The notes under the pieces are model-generated. The model made no database searches. It worked only from the letters and a program-made list of their open reading frames with translations, and was not told the origin of the DNA. A DNA stretch of 64,000 nucleotides from Apoda limacodes (Eukaryota; Arthropoda; Insecta; Lepidoptera; Limacodidae): assembly GCA_946406115.1 (NCBI GenBank), contig OX291553.1, positions 2,919,001 to 2,983,000 of the forward strand. The letters are read 5' to 3'. Each line of letters opens with the position of its first letter. Position 1 is the first letter of the stretch. Positions 35,222 to 47,457 of the stretch are shown piece after piece. The position numbers were made by a program, and so were the translations under genes.

Positions 35222-36990
35222 TTTTATACCACTAAGGTAGTAAACAAGCTTACGGTCCGCCTGACGGTAAGCGGTACCGTAGTCTATAGACGCTTGCAAC
35301 ACCAGGGGTATCAATCGCGCGTAGACGAGCCTTTAAAAATCGAATTACTTCTTAGTTGAAGTACCCCATACTGTAGTACTCGTACTTATAGAAAACCTTG
35401 GCGGGGAGCTCATTCCAAAACCCAAGCGTGAGAACTTGTGTCTTTGTAGGGTTGAATCGGACGGATTGAAGTTTTCCCGTCCCCAGTCAGGAACTTGGAC
35501 AGAGTGGTCTCGATTTGAGACACAAGTTCTCCAAGCTTCCCCACGACGAAACGAGGGATGTTTGCACGAATCGTGTAATAAGCGTCTCCGGTACTGTCAT
35601 CTGCATAGCAATGTATGTTGTTGATGTCAACATGTCATTAATATGCAGTAGAAACAGCGTAGGAGAAAGCATTTATGTTCATGCTATCAGAGCAACTATC
35701 GTCAACTTATACGTCTGCTCGACCAAAAGCTAACCACCCATTTTCACAAACCCTCGGGCACTTCGTAAGATGGCAACTTCGATCGATAGAATACCCCGGT
35801 GCCAGACCCGATCGAATGTTTTCACTATGCCCAGGCTACATGCCAATGCCTCTCCCTGACTCTCAATGGCTAGTGCCCATCGGTGTGTGAGATACACTAG
35901 AAGGTCACCAGTCGAGCGAGCGTAGCGAAAGCCATATTGACGGTCGCTGACCAGGTCGTGTTTTTAAAAAAAATAACAGTGATAGGCGTGTAATTCGATG
36001 GAACTGATCTATCGCCCTATTTGGGCACCGGGTGCACATTCGCAGTCAATAAGGAAGATGGGAATTGCCTCGTGTGGCAGGAAAGCGCTAAGAGGCGCGT
36101 GAGTATAAGTCATATCCAGGAGCACACTGCTTAAGCACCACTGCTGGTATACCTTCTGACCCACTCGACTTATGAACGTCTAGAGAAAGCAACGCCCGCT
36201 GGACCTCTCGCTGTGTTATGGAGATTTCCGGCATGGTCTTACCGCACCACGGTATAGTAGGTGGTACAGCGCCTTCGTCGTTCATATTCGAGTTTGAGGC
36301 ACAGAGACTGCACAGTTGATCGGCTTTTTCTTCAGCAATATGGGTCAAGTCACCATTGGCCTTCCGCATTGATGGTAACGACGACTGGCAGAAGTTCCTT
36401 ACGGCAGCTTTAGCAAGCGTCCAGAAAGCACGACTCCCAGAGGGATAGCTCTCAAGTCACCCGCCTATTTTGCCGATGAATTGGAATTTAGCTCTGGCAG
36501 TTGCTTTCTTACTGAATCTCGAGACAGCATTTAATTTGCGTTTTAACTTAAAAATACCTGATTCTTTTTATTAAACCATGGCCGTTTTTAGCCGCAGCTA
36601 CTCGCGGGCTAGGAATAAAACATTCCACACCAGCGAGGATTGTCTCAGTGACTGCGGCAGCGCAGGCTTCAGGATCTTCTGAGAAAAAGCAAAGCTACCT
36701 CTACGGGCACGATGCATAAAATTTACGTGGTCAGAGACAGTGGTCCGAGGAGTCAAGAGGCGCATCTTTTGAGACGGAATATTCATCCGGACGTATAGTC
36801 AGCAGAAGGTCCAGTAAGGAGCTCGTATGGTCCTCTTTAGCTGGTTTTTCGTCGGAGACAGTACCAGCTGAGAGAATCCATAGATCAGAGTAAAATCATG
36901 AGCAGATATCCCTGTATACATATAGTTATTGATTCGAGAACTGAGCCACTCACGATAGTAGGCGTTAAAACATAAAATATTCATAAAAAT
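35222..36990 (-). pseudogene. Decayed copy of the 20-kb LINE, with endonuclease end
   Basis: Reading right to left: 36985-36730 gives the end of an AP-type endonuclease (YYREWLSSRINNY, AHDFTLIYGFSQLVLSPT, RPDEYSVSKDAPL, then SSDHCL with the catalytic His). A linker and the RT start follow (KAAVRNFCQSSLPSMRKANG, EGAVPPTIPWCGKTMPE, LLSLDVHKSSG). Then comes RT with a lost LLSKVMERVINTQ segment and, at about 35430, a large deletion joining the VCAFT region to the LWNELPAKV region. The 3' UTR and a short T run (tail on the minus strand) end at 35222. Multiple stops and frameshifts. This copy reveals the upstream domain missing from the 20-kb copy. Confidence 0.9.
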
Positions 36991-38392
36991 CGTAAGAAAG
37001 CTCGTATGTCTCAAGTATTATTTTGGGCTTGAGTTAAATAAAAATAGGATATAAATACATACATAGATTAATGATTAATCACATTTTTTTACGTTATATC
37101 GTTTTGTTAGTGAAACAGGTATTTTCGTATGAATTACAACTAGGACAAATAAGAACTGAAATAGTTTTTTTTAAATGTTCGTCTTCGAAAAAGCATGTCA
37201 TGTATTTACCTATTCATTGCCACCTATTTAATTGAGAAACTCATATTCTCTGATATCTGATCATAGGAATGGATAAAGGTATGTAAAGATGGACAAACAT
37301 TGAACAGACAGATAAACGGATAGTCACACAGGTAAATGACTGTGACGCCACAGAAAACGGAACACTTGAGTGCTTTATTTCACGGAGCCCATTAAAAATT
37401 AAATCAGTAAAAATATATGTACGAAGCAGAATAACTCATAATAATGTTGTCGTTCTATACACACTAAGCAGATCTCCAACTGAGCTATGAGTCTAAGCTT
37501 CTTTTTGTTTGTGGAGCGCATCGCGGCTGACGCCCAGCGGCTTTCATCTTGTAAATGTTATTAATCGTCACTGCTCCCGGCTTTGTCACACCACCAAAAA
37601 ATTCATCACGCTTGAATAAAGCTAAATTATATCAATGATACCTGTCCATTGAATTCAACGTTAAACTTTTGTTCAATATGTCACTAACTAAAGCAGTAAT
37701 CAGTGTGATGCATATAATGTTGTTCACTGAGAGAATAGTCGGATTAAGCAAAATGTTTATGTTTTATGGCTTTGTTCACCGAAGTCCAATCAGTCATGAT
37801 CATACAAAAACGAGGTTAAAAGGCATTGTCGTGTTGTCTCGGTTAATGCAGTGTATAACGAACCCAATTATTATATGTTGTATTCGATGTGACTGCATGA
37901 AATTGTAAAGTATTGTTCATGGAAATATGTCAGTGTCGCTATAAATAATGCAAAAAGTTGCACAGTTTTTTTTTGTTATAAAATTGATTACGAGTTCCTG
38001 TACGATAACTAAGAATGAGTTATGTAGTACCTAATAGCTTGTATTTGAAAGGTAACTGCTTGCTTTGGTGATGCTCTTATTTGGTACCTACCGATAGTTT
38101 AAGGATTTCTTTTGACTGCAGATATAAATGGTCCGTTATTTGATTATGTTGCTCCAAAATTACTTACTCATTCTAAGTAAGTTTATCATCAAAGGTTACA
38201 TTTATATTGAAAACAAAAACTGTGTTGCATATCATTAAGAAATGCATTTACTGTAAACTTGCTTCGATAATTTATTTCACTTTTTAGGTAAGAAAAAAAA
38301 ATATTTTGCCAAAGAATACCACCAGTTTAGCTGATAACCATACACTTCATATAAAAAGAAACGGAGAATTATTGAAACAAGTGCCATTTAAT
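36991..38392. other. Intergenic DNA
   Basis: No gene is supported. Bases 37510-37640 are GC-richer. The 79-codon frame at 37669-37908 has no recognisable domain. Confidence 0.4.
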
Positions 38393-38570
38393 CCTACTAA
38401 TATTATAAATGTGAAAGTATGTCTGGATGGATGGATGTTTGTTGCTCAATCAAGCTTCAACCACTGGACAGATCGGTAAGAAACTTGCCATACATATAGG
38501 TTAGGTCTTGCAATAGGTCATAGGCAGAGTTTTTATCCCGAAGTTCCCGCGGTAATAGCTATTAACGAGC
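38393..38570. repeat. Lepidopteran repeat, TACTAATATTATAAATG type
   Basis: It starts CCTACTAATATTATAAATGT, followed by a GGATGGATGGATG run, and ends TTCCCGCGGTAATAGCT. This is the reverse orientation of the repeats inside 47780-48215. Confidence 0.7.
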
Positions 38571-41029
38571 TTAAAAGAACTATAGCTACAGCTATAGCTT
38601 TCTATAGCTAACTTCATTAGTATATTTAAGGAGTTCCATGCCAATAACCGAATTTAGGGCCGGCGAAGCGGGAGTAATTCACAATTTTTAATATTTGCTA
38701 CCTAGGGACAGAATAGGCAAAGTGAAATTGCAAAATATTTCATCATATTCAATGCATACTTCATTACAACACGAAAGCTGCTGATTGCGTCCAAGAGAGC
38801 CTTCGAACTGTTTTACTAAGAACGAACACATACGACAACAAAGGAAGACGTGTAATGTAAAATAAAACGTCTCTACACAGAAAGCTATCAAAGCCAAACG
38901 GGAATACTAATAGAATCGAGTTAGCATCTGGCGCGGACGCGTTCGAGTGGCAGCCCTAATTGACAGTAATCAATTCCGCGCGGTCCGCTTTCAATATTCC
39001 TTCATCTAGGATTTTTCTCGGGTCTCGTTCGTTTTTATATCGGCTCTCGTCTCGTGAATTTATCGCTCAATTAGTCTTGTTTAATAGCCGCCTGCCGCGC
39101 TGATGTCTGCTTCGCGCGTCTCCAAGGGTTGTCCCAAAATTTGTTCTAAATATATGTTCTGTATAGCACATATGTCAAGTAAAACTCCTATTTACGCGCT
39201 GAGGATAAAATTTCAATGCCTCACGCACGACACAATATTCGCGGAAGTCATTTCATTTCTGACAAAGACAGAAGATCTGTTCGATGGAGATAAGAAAACG
39301 ACAAAGATGTTTAGCTTCTTTCTCGTGCACTTTGTTGTGTCGGAAAATCCAATGTTTTCATCTTTTCTAATGTCAATTTACTTGCATGTGTCTAATGTGA
39401 CATAATGGCTGTTTACGCCCTATTATTTTCGTCGAAATTAAAAAAAGAAATGTTTATAGGGGCATCCCATTGTGTGGGTTTGTGTACTTGTGTTTGACAG
39501 ATCTTCAAAAAGTTTCTTATGTGGCTTTCGCATAATTCCAGATGCATATTTTGCAAATTATTATTATCTTCTAAAGTCGTAAATTTTGTGTCCTTCCTTT
39601 TTCGCCATGTCTTTGGTCTAATCTGAAAACAAAATCGAAACCAATACCTAAATATTTTATATCGAATTATTTAATATGTGGATTTATATTTACGTTAAAC
39701 AATTGTTGTAAAATTTGCGAGTGCGACTCACTTTCAACTGTTGACACTACAAGAAAATGCTTTTCAAAACATAAATATATAAAATACGGCTAAAAACACT
39801 AAATCTAGATAAAATTTCTGTAAACGAAAATTTTTGTTATCTATGAGTTTGACTGTCTTCTTGTTTAGCACATTAACAAATACATAGTTTAATAAATATA
39901 TATGTAGTAAAAAAAATAATGGTTTAGAAAACAAAAAAGTCCCTTTTGCCTGTATTTATAACAACCGAATACAGATCGATGCTTCAAAAGCTGCGCTTCA
40001 AAAACCTTATTATTTGCTAGTTTAGTATACATTTTATAAAGAAGTAAGCATTATAAACGTTGAAGTATTCGCCAACCCCTAAGGAAAACGGCGTGATGTA
40101 ATGTATAAATGTTTGTATTATTTATTGCCAGTGCATGCCTTGTGATTCCTGTCATTAAAATAAATTAGCCAGCCAAGTTCATGTTGTACACGCATTAAGT
40201 TCTGGTGGTTCGGGTTCTGTAGAATAAGAATTATTGCGATTATCTTAAAAACTTATCAAATGATATTGTTCAAACCAATTTTTATTGGTAGTGTTCACAT
40301 TTTTTTTCATATTTTCATAACACGCGGATTTAAAAGTTATAAGGAGAGAGGGGAGGTGCTCCATACAAATGTTTTAACTTTCAAAGCCAATCGAAAACCC
40401 AACATTTTAGAGAAAAAGTTTTTACGAAACCTTAATTGTATTTTTAAAGCAACACGAAATACGATGAGGTGTGCGAAAAAAAATATTATCTTTCATTAAC
40501 GCAGAGCCTGTCCATACAAAAAAATATTCGAGCGTGGATTAAGATAATGAATTGATGTGAGTAGATGAAACACGGAAATGTGCCAGAAATATTGGAAGTA
40601 GAAGTCTACCTATATTCCTATCTCTTGGAAACTTGCGTGTTTTTATGTATGTGCGTAACTAAATTTTTATTAAATAAAACTGGCAGCCCTAGAAAATGGG
40701 AAGACGCAGAGAAATGGGATTAAATTAATTGTCGCATCAGTCAGGAGGGCGTCGGGCTGTTTTTTATTAATCGAGTGCGTCTCTCTTCCCTGCACCCCAC
40801 TAGCCTCCCTAGGCTGCTAAGTAAATCACATGGTGCGATACGAAAAAAGGAATTGGTAAAGAAATTGTAATTTTTTAAAATTTTATTATTATTTAAGAGT
40901 TTAACGATTGCTTTCAAAACCCATGTTACTCAATTGTTATGAGAATTTATTTTCATATGTATGGGCACATAAGTAACCATTACTGGTATACTGCATTTCA
41001 AAATATTTACTTACTCAATTATAGACATT
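38571..41029. other. Intergenic DNA with GC-rich islands
   Basis: Bases 38925-39110 are GC-rich and contain CCCTAATTGACAGTAATCAA, with two homeodomain-like cores. Bases 40715-40820 are similar (GGGATTAAATTAATTGTCGC). A 100-codon frame at 39103-39405 has no recognisable domain or splice evidence, so I do not call it. Confidence 0.35.
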
Positions 41030-41190
41030 GCCAGCCTTCAGTCGTCTCTAGTGCTGGGGCACGGCCTACACCAACACCCACCTTCAGCGAAGGCGATTTT
41101 GGGCATAATTCATCATACGGGCCCAGTGTGAATTGTGTTTCTTTGACGTATACAGGTTTCCTTACGATGTTTTTCTTTACTGAAAGTACG
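41030..41190. repeat. Lepidopteran retroposon fragment
   Basis: The block ends in GTTTCCTTACGATGTTTTTC and TTTACTGAAAG, the well-known closing words of a frequent lepidopteran element (usually GTTTCCTCACGATGTTTTCC). The upstream part CTCTAGTGCTGGGGCACGGC belongs to the same repeat type. Confidence 0.65.
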
Positions 41191-41774
41191 GTGGTGTGAA
41201 CAATTCGCTAACAATAGTGTAGAAATTAATTAAAATACTCATTTGAACAGGCTGGACTCGATCTTTTACCCCCAGCTATGGATGTAATAATTTATTGTTT
41301 AAAAGAAATGTAGTTTAACCTAGGTACATTTCACACACACACAAAACCCTTTATTGTTACAAAATGTGATTATGTTATTTTTTGCAGCAAATGATACCAA
41401 TAAAAATAAGCAATAAATCTTATTTTAAACTATAACAATAATATTCGCATTTCATTTTATGTCTTAGCGTTGTGTTACCCCATTAATATAAGACGAACCT
41501 TGTAGGTACATCCCTTTAACATCCAAAAATAACTTTGAAACGGAGTAGACCATAACTTACTGGCGATTTAATAAGTTATTCTCGATTTTTTTTTAAATTT
41601 TAGTTTAAAGTTGTTATCAAATAAACCACTTATTGCATTAGTTTTTGCCCCAAAATTAATGATTGCTTAAAACCAAATTCATTTACAAGTGTTGGCTTAC
41701 AAGGCCTAATTTAAAGATTACATTCGATCACAATTAATTTGATTTGCAATTGTGTTTTTAAGGAGAAAAAAACT

Positions 41775-41975
41775 GGTTGCCTGTAAAGTCGGTATACGGG
41801 CGAAAGTTTTACGTGACAATGATTTTATGTCTGTCTCTCTCGCTCTTAGGCGGGCGCGTGCCTCTCACTCGCTCTCATTGTGAGCGCATAACGTGAGCGG
41901 AGCGTAACGCAGTTTCTTGAAGTGTCACCCGGCAAACCAATTTATAAGACGTTATCACGTCAAAAGTAAACCTTT
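41775..41975. repeat. GC-rich dispersed repeat candidate
   Basis: GGTTGCCTGTAAAGTCGGTA, CTCTCTCGCTCTTAGGCGGG, GAGCGGAGCGTAACGCAGTT and TTATAAGACGTTATCACGTC form a compact block that I recall from lepidopteran genomes. Loosely inverted words (TTTACGTGACAA near the start, TTATCACGTCAAA at the end) hint at short termini. No ORF. Confidence 0.45.
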
Positions 41976-42299
41976 ACTTTTGTTACAAATGTAAGTTATC
42001 AGTTACAAGTTCATTATTCACAACAGATGTCGTTGCTCGTATCATGTTATGTCAAGGTTTAGATTTATGCAGAGGTATAAGACAAAAAAACAACTTTATT
42101 TTAATATTCATAATATTATATTCATTATATTCTAAACATTATTTTTTCTTTGTATTGTATTATTATTTATTTAAATAGTTACATTTACAAAGCAAAAAAT
42201 AAATGACATAGCAAACAAAAACGTTGCTTTATCGAATCTGTGTGCGTTAAATTAGCATAAAATACATCAATTTTGTAGGTGATTCATTTGCCGTATCCT

Positions 42300-42480
42300 C
42301 GTATATTTCTTCCTTCATTCGTCGCTCCTTCCGCCGCCGCGCCCCGCCCCGCGCCGCGCCTGACCGATTTGTTTGCGCTTTGATCTCGTTCAGGATTTAT
42401 CGACATTATTTTTAACGCCAATGCCCATCACTAGTCTTCTTGAGTGACGGATCCCGCGCCCACGGAATGCAAAATATAGG
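42300..42480. other. CpG-rich island without ORF
   Basis: CCGCCGCCGCGCCCCGCCCC at about 42332 stands out sharply from the AT-rich flanks. No coding frame or start-site motif can be defined. It could be a regulatory island. Confidence 0.3.
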
Positions 42481-43234
42481 CGTAGGATTCTTTGTATGAA
42501 ATATATAGGTACATAGTTCCTTAAGTAGATGTCAAATTAATATAAAAAAAAAATCACCTAAATATGATATTTCACTTGTAAATGGTACATCAATTATTGA
42601 TATTTTAAAATAATAAATAAATTTAGTTGTTATTTTTTCTAGCTCTCACACACATTTTACATGGTCAATGCAATCAAAGGGTAAACAAAATCTAACTCAA
42701 ACACTTCGCTACCAGACTCTACTCTGAATTTTCAAGCTGCCCTTTTTATCTTAAGCTTCAAGCTTGAAAGACTGTCTTACTTACTTACTGAATAACAACA
42801 GATTGAGAAAATAGATTGTCTAATTTCTAACCGACTAGGGATCTAAGTCATCGAGTTGCTTTTTATTTACAATTTACAATATTCGCGGTTCTTTTCTACA
42901 AAAGCTACCCAAGAAAACATTTGCACGGAAACTAATTGAATTCGGTGCGACGTAGTAGAAACCGCTCGTAAATCTTCTGACGACTGAAACCTTGTGTGCG
43001 ACACACTTAAGCAACAATTTTCCATTCCCACTGCAACTCGATCGTATACATAATCACATCACGCAGTGATTTACCACATCAATTCAAATGTAAGTGACAT
43101 ACAGTAAAGTAGAATTGCGAACGTCACTGCACCACACTATTGTATAAACTTTTGATTCGCCAAAAAAATATTTTTGAAGTGAAAACTTCTTTAGCGGCGC
43201 TGTGCACTTTTTTGTGATGGATAAAAACTGTTAA

Positions 43235-43302
43235 ACTCGCGTCAGGTCACGTGTCCTGATCGAAAATTCGTAAGATGTCACTCGCGTTAGGACACGTGAC
43301 CT
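43235..43302. promoter_or_regulatory. Paired CACGTG E-boxes in a direct/inverted repeat
   Basis: ACTCGCGTCAGGTCACGTGTCCT (described here as ACTCGCGTYAGG plus the core) occurs at 43235-43257 and 43280-43302. The inner cores AGGTCACGTGTCCT and AGGACACGTGACCT are reverse complements. Both contain CACGTG, the class B E-box bound by bHLH factors such as Myc/Max, USF or CLOCK/CYC. The spacing is 45 bp. Function is inferred from motif only; no gene is adjacent. Confidence 0.4.
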
Positions 43303-43984
43303 TTATTTACATTAGGTTAGTTTTTATTTTTAGTATATGGCGATTATGAGTAGTACAGGGAGGTTGGATATGGGATTTTAATTCTATGACAGATTGAGCT
43401 GTCAAATATACAACGTCAAAAAAGTAAATAAACAAAAGTTATTATTATTAATAAATAAATATGGATAAGAAGTGATGGGTAGTAAAAAGCGAGTATGTTT
43501 TCACTTCTGCCGTCACTCCCGGAGTGCAACCCGTTTTTTTTGACACTAGTTGTGCTTGCTTCAAATTCGTGGAATTTTGGCTTTGATTTATAAAGTCTCA
43601 TTGTATACATCTGATGTGGAATGATTAAGGATATGGGCACAGACCTTGTTTGCCTAAATGACCCCTAAAAGAGTAACGTAGGGAGAGCTGGCCATACGAA
43701 GAGCAACAGATACTTCGATCGATATTGGTACAGCATAAATAAAAATAATAAAAAATATTTTTAAAATGAAATGGAAAAAAATATTAAAAAATTACAAATA
43801 AAGTCCACATGATAATTATACCTATCTAAACAGTATGCAAACAAGTTTGTTACGAGAAGTAGTTCGATATTTACAGTTTGTGACATGGATCTGTAGATTA
43901 TAAGGAGGAACCGTTGTTCTAAAGTTAGTCAATAACATTGTATTAATGCTGGTCCTTAGGTTATGTATGAATGTTTGTTGGTAG

Positions 43985-44036
43985 CTTTGTCTTACCCTTA
44001 CGTATTATGAGACACCCGAGAGTAAGACAAAGCAAC
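43985..44036. repeat. Inverted repeat around GCTTTGTCTTAC
   Basis: GCTTTGTCTTAC and GTAAGACAAAGC pair perfectly over 12 bp, with pairing extending into TTGGT/ACCAA on the outside. The loop is about 23 nt. Confidence 0.6.
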
Positions 44037-45788
44037 TAACCAACCACAGACCAAGATACAAACATTAGAACAGATAGTAAGACGGAGGATAACATAATGT
44101 GCAACACTTTACTTCGATAAGACCTTGTTGTCGAGAAATAGCAAAAACATGTTCGCAGCTTCGAAAATTTGTTTGACGTGAATTCGATGAACTTCCCAAG
44201 TTTCGTCCGGAGGTTTGTTAGAAGAAAAAAAAGTTTCGTCGCTTTCATACGGCTAAACTATAACACATTGAAAAATATAACTTATACAGCGTGAAAGATC
44301 TATCTGACAAAAAACAGACATATGCGCTTTTATACATAATATTAATAGCACCTGATGTTGTTCAACGCCGACTACGAAATTGTACGTATTCCAATTCACA
44401 GCCATCCACCTCAGCCCAGGCGCTTATGATCGACTCGAATAAGGTACCTGTCAACGTGGACGATTCTTTGAAGATAGGAATTACACAGTTGACAATGTCA
44501 ATAGGCCTGTCCATGTAAACTAGTTTGCGGTGCGTTTTGCCGTTGCGTTAGGAGCCTAAGGTGTCGCAGGTACGTATACTTCGCAAATACGTTTTTGGAC
44601 GAGAATTTAGAGTCTCTTGTGACGTAGACGACAGGCTTCTCTTGTACTCTATAGCAATGTAGAAGTCTAACGGATGCTAGTTGATACTCACAGACTCACA
44701 GGCTGGCTGTTACTGTAAAATTGCTAAACAAAAGTTGAAAAAGCCAATGAAGCAGCTTAAATTACATATAAAACAGTAAAAACTAAAATCCTAAAACAAT
44801 ATTCTGGCACCACCTGTCTGTAGCTTTTTTTCAATTTATAAATAAGCAGTGTATGCTTTTGCTTAATTATAAATTTGAGAAGTGTTCTAAGTCTTTTTCA
44901 AGGACAAATACTGTGTGTTACTTCAATTTCTTCAAGTTTTTTTTAAGGGCTTTAAGTTGTCTATGGCATATTAATTTATATATTATAATAAATCATGTTC
45001 TACCGCCATTACTTTCCATTTTTTTAAAGTAGGGTATACCTACCTATTTAAAATGCAAATGAAACTTGCACTTGAAACCTTAGTTCACCAAAGTCTAAGG
45101 TTGTGTGTCACGAAGGTTTCCATCAAAAGCCAGTAAAATAAAGTGCGTATACGGAGTCCGCATATAAAGGGCTGTATATGTCACTCCTTTGCCTAATGAA
45201 CTATTTGAATGTAGGCCTTATTGGCCGCGAATAAATAAAGAAATAAATGTGAGTGCCGCGAGATGCGCGCGCGCAACTTAATCTGCTGCTTAGTGTCATA
45301 TTCATAGTGCTGTTTCTTTTTTATCTACTCATATCAACAAACACACCTATAATATAATTTAAAGCATGAATGAATATAACCTTGCTACAGTTTACTATTA
45401 AATCAAGTCGGCGTTGTGTAGTTCTTATCATCCTTACAATTTGATGGTTAAAACCAAGAATATTCTTGTTAAGATTAAGTTAAGATCGTCAGTATCGTAC
45501 TAATATATAAAAAACAAATACTTAATTACTACGGTAACATATAACTTGGTTGTAGTCAAAATTAGAATAACATTTCCTATGTTTCAATTTTTCATGTCAT
45601 AGTCTTACATATGAGTCTTACATATAGGACATCATAATAGAACAGTAACAAATATCGGCACTATAGATAAAGGCCCGGTGGCAGCCAGAAGCGGACCCCA
45701 TGTTGGCCACGTTTGATTGAATGTGAAAATTATGCGACAGATCGCGACGCGAAGACGTGCTGCACGACGCGTGACACTTGTCTCGGGT
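44037..45788. other. Intergenic DNA
   Basis: No gene is seen. The words TAGGCCTTATTGGCCGCGAA and AATAAATAAAGAAATAAATG near 45213-45250 resemble a retroposon 3' end. Confidence 0.4.
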
Positions 45789-45804
45789 ACACGTGTACAC
45801 GTGT
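45789..45804. promoter_or_regulatory. Perfect palindrome with two CACGTG cores
   Basis: ACACGTGTACACGTGT is its own reverse complement and holds two CACGTG E-boxes, 10 bp apart. A role in transcription factor binding is inference. Confidence 0.4.
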
Positions 45805-46576
45805 CTACGCATCTCAGAATTGTGAAATAGACTCTTACTGAACGTTGTGTTGGCTCAAGTGGCTACTGTTAGATACCCTTCGACGACTTTTATGTTTTTC
45901 TATAGAGCTGAGTGCGCCGCCCTTTATGAGTCGACTGAATCCACTGTCAGGACATTATAAGTAGTGCTAGGTAAAATATCCTCTCTCCGGTTACTTTGCG
46001 TTGTGCAAATTTTTTGTCTAACATTGTCGCCATGTACACGAGCATTTACTATATTGAGTAATTCTCAAGCAAATACACCTAAGAAGAAAATGTACTTAAG
46101 ATCTTTTAGTTACCTTTTAAAAAAAAATTTAAACGACAATCCACACAGCTATTATATTTTTCAAAATGGAACAGAGATTAGTAATTCCTAATCGATTCTT
46201 CTTTTATAGTATACTATAATCTACAATAACAAATTTGTAGTATTTTTAACAAACAACCACCAGCAGGCATTAGCGTTAGCGACCCAAATGTAACTCTAAA
46301 CCGCTCCTTCAAAAACAAACAGCAATAAAACTAAAGTTCCCGATCTGTTACGATCGCGCCAGATAAGCGGACGTTTGTGACTCGTTCTCGTGTTAAATCT
46401 CATAAACTACGCGTTTTAACTACAATTTTATGAACTACCGTCTGATTCGGGGTCTAGTTTCTTTGGACGTGTCTGAACACACTAGTTGAAAATATTTGAT
46501 GCTTAGTTATTGGTTTTAACAACGCTCTCAGTACAGCACGTCTTGAGTACGACAGACCACTTTGACGGGTCTCGAG

Positions 46577-46655
46577 TCTCGAGGGTAAAACCTACTTGCA
46601 TATATTTTTCTCTCAAATTCTAGAGTCTGGCATACTTGAGACTGATCCCAATAAG
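46577..46655. repeat. Half copy of the 160-bp palindromic element
   Basis: TTGCATATATTTTTCTCTCA, AATTCTAGAGTCTGG and TTGAGACTGATCCCAATAA follow the right arm of the complete copy at 46875-47034 with scattered changes. The left arm is missing. Confidence 0.7.
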
Positions 46656-46874
46656 CAGGAGGCAAAAGGCCAGACAAATCCTGCGTACAACGTGGAAAAT
46701 TAACGTAGTATGGGCGAAAAGCATTCAATAATAATATTTCGAATATTATTCTTTGTATTGCAAGTTTGCCAACAAAAACGCTAGGTTTTTTATAAAGCAA
46801 TATTATAATGTAATTTCAGCTAAATTACATGTACCGTTATAAAATAAATCGAAAATTGGTAACAATTACAGCTG

Positions 46875-47034
46875 GGACCTTATTGGGAGCAGTCTCGAGT
46901 TATTCGGACTCTGGAATTCGATAATAAAATGTATACAAGTAAGTTCACTGGTTGCAAGGGGTAAGTCGGACTTCCATACATTTTTGTCTCGAATTCCAGA
47001 GTCCGAATAGCTTGAAACTGTTCCCAATAAGGTC
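46875..47034. mobile_element. 160-bp palindromic element, copy A
   Basis: GGACCTTATTGGGAGCAGTC at the left end pairs with the right end TTCCCAATAAGGTC. Inward, TATTCGGACTCTGGAATTCG pairs with CGAATTCCAGAGTCCGAATA, and ATGTATACAAGTAAGT with CCATACAT. Only about 10-15 bases in the middle do not pair, so the whole unit can fold into one hairpin of about 75-nt arms. No coding capacity. It is best viewed as a short foldback MITE. Confidence 0.85.
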
Positions 47035-47109
47035 TATGGTAACTTTGTGATGTTTTACTGTGCAGAAATTTAAATTTTTTATTGCATAGTGCTTTTGCTA
47101 ATACCAGAC

Positions 47110-47457
47110 CTTGGAATTATAATGTGGTATCTGTATATTCTTCTATTAGTTTTTGGACTTGATTTACTCACTAAAAAATCTATTCTATTATGGGCCATTA
47201 ACCGTCTTAACGATTCCCATAAAGTGCACCGAAGTGTTTATATTGAAAATCTTTTGGCTGTAATGAAATGTAAGAACTATTTGTGATATTACAACTACCC
47301 AATAATAGATCACGCTACAAAAAACATTGAGAATTGGAAAAAAGATCACACTACGAGGTGATCTATATACCTTCAGGAAAAACATTTTTGATTGTTCAGA
47401 GAAGGACGCATGACTGATATTATATCTTGATCCATAAAATCGTATCAAACATAGGTT
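47110..47457. other. Intergenic DNA
   Basis: A weak plus-strand candidate exon (ATG at 47121, MWYLYILLLVFGLDLL, possible donor GTAAGA at 47269) was considered but not called. Confidence 0.35.

Noticed and set aside
39103..39405. 100-codon plus-strand frame
   Set aside because: No recognisable domain, no splice context and composition like its surroundings; such a length is expected by chance in 64 kb.
47121..47286. Plus-strand candidate exon starting MWYLYILLLVFGLDLL with a possible GTAAGA donor
   Set aside because: The hydrophobic start is suggestive, but the start context is ordinary, the donor match is weak and the remaining residues match no family I know.
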